DNA of 64,000 bases from Amphirosellinia nigrospora (Eukaryota; Ascomycota; Sordariomycetes; Xylariales; Xylariaceae): positions 10,612,193 to 10,676,192 of the forward strand of contig SCHM01000001.1 of NCBI GenBank assembly GCA_004123355.1, given 5' to 3'. This document shows positions 61,137-64,000 of the stretch, one piece after another; position 1 is the stretch's first letter; every line of letters begins with the position of its first letter. Made by a program: the position numbers and the translations under genes. Below the pieces are notes generated by a model. It was not told the DNA's origin and did not search any database. It saw nothing but the letters and a program-made list of their open reading frames with translations.

Positions 61137-62674
61137 ATGCTCTCCGCCGTCTCCGGCGGGTACGACCCGCACAACTCACGGAGGAACTCCATTAGAGCTC
61201 TCACAGCGTCTCTCGATGATGGCAAGACACATCTCCTCCTCGCTTGTTCGTAAGCAATGTCCTCCTGTAATACCTGAATCCAACACTCGGCTGGCTTGAA
61301 CATTACATGTAACTCTGGATATAGAGGTAGTGTTGCCACTATCAAGTTGCCCAACATCATCCAGGCCCTCTCCAAGCACCCCTCAAGCCAGCTCTCTATT
61401 CGAGTCGTCTTGACCCCATCAGCATCACGATTCCTGGCTGGCCAATCCAAGGAGCAACCTACCATCTCCGGAATTAGTAGTCTTCCCAATGTCGATGCTG
61501 TGGGTGAGTAATATGTCAATACAGCCCTCTAATGCCTTCAAACATGTAGATTACTCATCAAACACGTACTAACCCCTCCCAGTACGTGACCTCCTATCTA
61601 TACAGCTGAGGAACATTCAGAGTGAAAATCGTAATAGCAGCACGGCATACTTACCTTTGGCAGTATATCGATGCAGATGAGTGGAAGGTCCCCTGGGTCG
61701 TAAGTGATATTCCGTCTCATCATCATCCTTCAAGTCTCTTGCGCCGGACGTCACTTACAATATTCATCGCAGAGGGGGGCTGGAATCTTACACATCGAAC
61801 TCCGTCGTTGGGCTGATGTGCTCGTTATTGCGCCCTTGAGGTCAGCATTCTAGAGTTTTTTATATTCCATTTTGTGACATGTTATGGGGTTAGATTTGTC
61901 TACTCGACCAAGCCTTCAGCCTCTGTTCTTTCTGCCAACTCCAGACCCCCTTCAACAGACTCGGCAGCCGCTGATATCATGACTTCAGTGCCAACACATT
62001 GGCAAAGATAGTGGGCGGATTTTCCGATAGCCTCCTAACCTCAGTGGTGCGCGCATGGGACCCGTGGGGTGAGCTAGATGCTAACTCAGCTTCGGCTGCC
62101 ACCACTACTACCGCTGGTAAGACCGAGCCCACTGCCCAAGGGGCAGTAACTGTGATACCAATGACGCCAGATGGAACAGGCGGAGCCATCGAAAATAGGA
62201 GACTCAAAAAACGCCGTATCATCGTTGCACCCGCGAGTACGTTGCTCCTTTCTGCCCCTAGCTCTTTTATTTACCTTCACTATTCTCCCCATCATCAAGA
62301 GTCTCTGCTCCCCAAGAGACTATCCAAAGCGCCGCCAAGAATAGCCGCGTCATTACTAACCCTCGCTCTCCTGCATCACAGTGAACACTGCAATGTGGCG
62401 CCATCCTATAACAGCAAAACAGCTCCGTGTCCTGGAGGAAGAATGGGGCGTCCAAAAGCCACCAGCCCCCATACATCCCGACGACGGTTCCACGGCAGGA
62501 AACCCAGCAACGTCCCAAGAAAACGGGGCAAGTCACGATGAGGGTGACGGGTGGTTCGAGGTCCTCCGCCCCCAGTCCAAGGTCCTGGCCTGCGGTGATG
62601 CCGGAGACGGCGCCATGCTCGAGTGGTCGCAGATTGTCACCGTCATCGAGGAACGTCTTGGTTTGACGGCCTAG
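61137..62674 (+). CDS. phosphopantothenoylcysteine decarboxylase (Hal3/Cab3 type)
   Basis: Exons 61137-61249, 61325-61503, 61664-61699, 61773-61840, 61989-62236 and 62382-62674 give about 312 residues. It is an FMN-binding flavoprotein of CoA synthesis, converting 4'-phospho-N-pantothenoylcysteine to 4'-phosphopantetheine. Visible: LLLACSGSVATIKLPNII, the catalytic His in ILHIELRRWADVLVIAPLSA, the substrate loop VAPAMNTAMWRHP, and the active-site Cys in VLACGDAGDGAM. Both His and Cys are present, so one polypeptide could be active without the mixed trimer used by budding yeast. An Ala/Thr-rich insert of about 45 residues lies between AWDPWGE and RRLKKRRIIVAPA. The exon 2/exon 3 junction is out of phase, so a base is missing or the exon 2 border is wrong. 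Confidence 0.9.
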
Positions 62675-63596
62675 TGGGGAGCCAGGCACTCGGACTACTA
62701 TTCATCCCATAGTCGAAAGAAGAACTCGGCACACGCCGCTAGAAGGGAAACAGGCAGTGAGTGGCAGTAGGTAGGTAGGATTGGATTTCACAACAAGCTT
62801 ACTTAATCTCGAGTTCCCATGGATTTGCCATTTATCGACACATTATCAATCTACTCAAAAATCTGTCTGATGGCTTCAGTCGTTTTTCGGTCGCCTGACC
62901 TTGGATGGGAGGTGCTATTTATCAGATAGGAAATGCAAAAATATTACAAGGCATGAACTTAATCATTCACCAAAGAGTTGGATGATTCCATAATGTTATT
63001 ACAAAGCGTGATGGTATTGGTTTGGGAATCATCTTTTCACGCGATTCCGTATTCTCGCGGTTTAAAGTACAAGTTGTATCTCATTATCAAGCCCGCCTGT
63101 TTTCATGCTTGATCAAAACCCCGTTTTCGCCTGTCTGTTTGCTTGCCTGGGTCCTGGAGAATGCATAGTAAAGTACAAGTACACAGGACAATGCGAAGCA
63201 AAGCCGTAAAGTGTATAAAAAAATCAAAACATTAGTTTCCCCTCCCCTTTTCCACATGAACTCCATTCATTATCAACACCAGAGTTTGTCAGGTTCGTAC
63301 ACGGCAAAAAGGAGGAGGGAGAATGAACCCCTCTTTGGATTCTTGCCAATTGTTTTGAAAGTTCAAAACGTAGTCGTAACAGACATAGGAAAAGCAAAAG
63401 GTGGGTTTCTCTCTCGAATGTCGAAATAACAAGGACGTGACTGTGCGTATGTCGAAGGGCATCGCACTTAGGAAACTCTATGCCTCAGACAGCAACGCAA
63501 CAATAAGATTCGCCCGTTTCGAGATATGTTTCGTTATGTGCAAACGGGCCATCTCCTCCAGTTGTCGAGGACTTTGTTGTCTACTATTTATAACGC
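62675..63596. other. convergent intergenic region
   Basis: 3' flanks of the PPCDC and CCCH genes; no recognisable feature. Confidence 0.45.
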
Positions 63597-64000
63597 TCAT
63601 TTAAGGTCGTTCGGATCGTGGCGGAATGTACAAGTATCGCCTTTGGCACATTGACCTTTAGCCCAGAATGAACACGGCTTGGTGCCAATAAGGGCCCGAT
63701 TGATACCCTTGGTGTGGTCCTTAGTTCCACGAGTGAAATCTTTGCGGTTTCCACGGTCGCCGCCATCTCGTTGATACTGGCCTTGAGAGTCGTGGTCTTG
63801 CTTATATGACCCGTAGGTTGCCTCGTCACGCGAGCTATTCTCATACTGTTGCGAGTATGAAGGATAATTCTGGCCCTGTGATTGAACCTGGGACTGAGCG
63901 CTGTAGGATTGAGCCTGGCTTTGTGCCCACGCCTGCCAAGCCGCGTAATTGGTATCTTGCGTCGCCGCCGCTTGAACTGGTTGCGCAGAGCCACCAAGAG
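63597..64000 (-). CDS. Gln-rich protein with C-terminal CCCH zinc finger (partial)
   Basis: An uninterrupted frame from the window edge to a stop at 63597-63599, about 133 codons with no internal Met start. The composition is Gln/Ser/Tyr-rich (QAWAQSQAQSYSAQSQVQSQ), then a basic stretch (DRGNRKDFTRGTKDHTKG), then KPCSFWAKGQCAKGDTCTFR ending RHDPNDLK. The final segment is a CCCH finger (C-x7-C-x5-C-x3-H), usually an RNA-binding unit. The rest of the gene lies beyond 64000. A role in RNA processing is inferred from the finger; the parent family cannot be fixed from this tail. Confidence 0.8.
   Translation of the reverse strand, partial: LGGSAQPVQAAATQDTNYAAWQAWAQSQAQSYSAQSQVQSQGQNYPSYSQQYENSSRDEATYGSYKQDHDSQGQYQRDGGDRGNRKDFTRGTKDHTKGINRALIGTKPCSFWAKGQCAKGDTCTFRHDPNDLK

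Overview
The window is nuclear DNA of a filamentous ascomycete (Pezizomycotina, probably Sordariomycetes). The genes have short GT-AG introns of about 50-120 nt with CTAAC/CTGAC branch sites. They include complex I NUO-24, COP9 signalosome CSN3, a fungal microbial rhodopsin, an AA9 lytic polysaccharide monooxygenase, a PTH11-like rhodopsin-domain protein and a kinase with a C-terminal zinc-finger region. Nothing bacterial, viral or rRNA-like was seen. About 23 genes or gene remnants are supported, spaced by long gene-poor stretches.

Layout: 1-4 kb, no recognisable gene. 4-7 kb, divergent pair of an MGR3-like mitochondrial TPR protein (-) and a Dap1/MAPR cytochrome-b5-like protein (+). 7-12.8 kb, empty. 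12.8-18 kb, a large C2H2 factor and a kelch protein (both +). 18.5-22.5 kb, NUO-24 and a proton-pump-type rhodopsin (both -). 24-32 kb, CSN3 (+), RPA1 (-), a dienelactone hydrolase (+) and a quinone oxidoreductase (-). 32.9-36 kb, kinase/zinc-finger fusion (-). 37.5-37.9 kb, a foldback MITE with perfect 96-bp arms. 38-53 kb, a small secreted protein, a membrane-anchored M24 peptidase, a PRELI/MSF1 protein, an SRPBCC protein, a PTH11-like 7TM protein and a second secreted protein. 54-57 kb, an NLR-type N-terminal remnant and AA9. 57-64 kb, gamma-glutamyltransferase, GRX5, phosphopantothenoylcysteine decarboxylase and the C-terminus of a CCCH protein cut by the window edge.

No biosynthetic cluster is evident. 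Several products act in mitochondria (MGR3-like, NUO-24, GRX5, PRELI). Glutathione/thiol and CoA metabolism meet at 57-63 kb (GGT, GRX5, PPCDC). The rest are housekeeping, secreted or sensory genes.

The main caveat is that most conserved genes are interrupted by single-base losses, mostly in short homopolymers. Restoring one base at each site gives full-length products with all intron phases correct. MGR3, GRX5, the 52-kb secreted gene and the CCCH exon have none. I read these as assembly errors rather than pseudogenes. CDS spans below are whole loci; exon limits are in the evidence.
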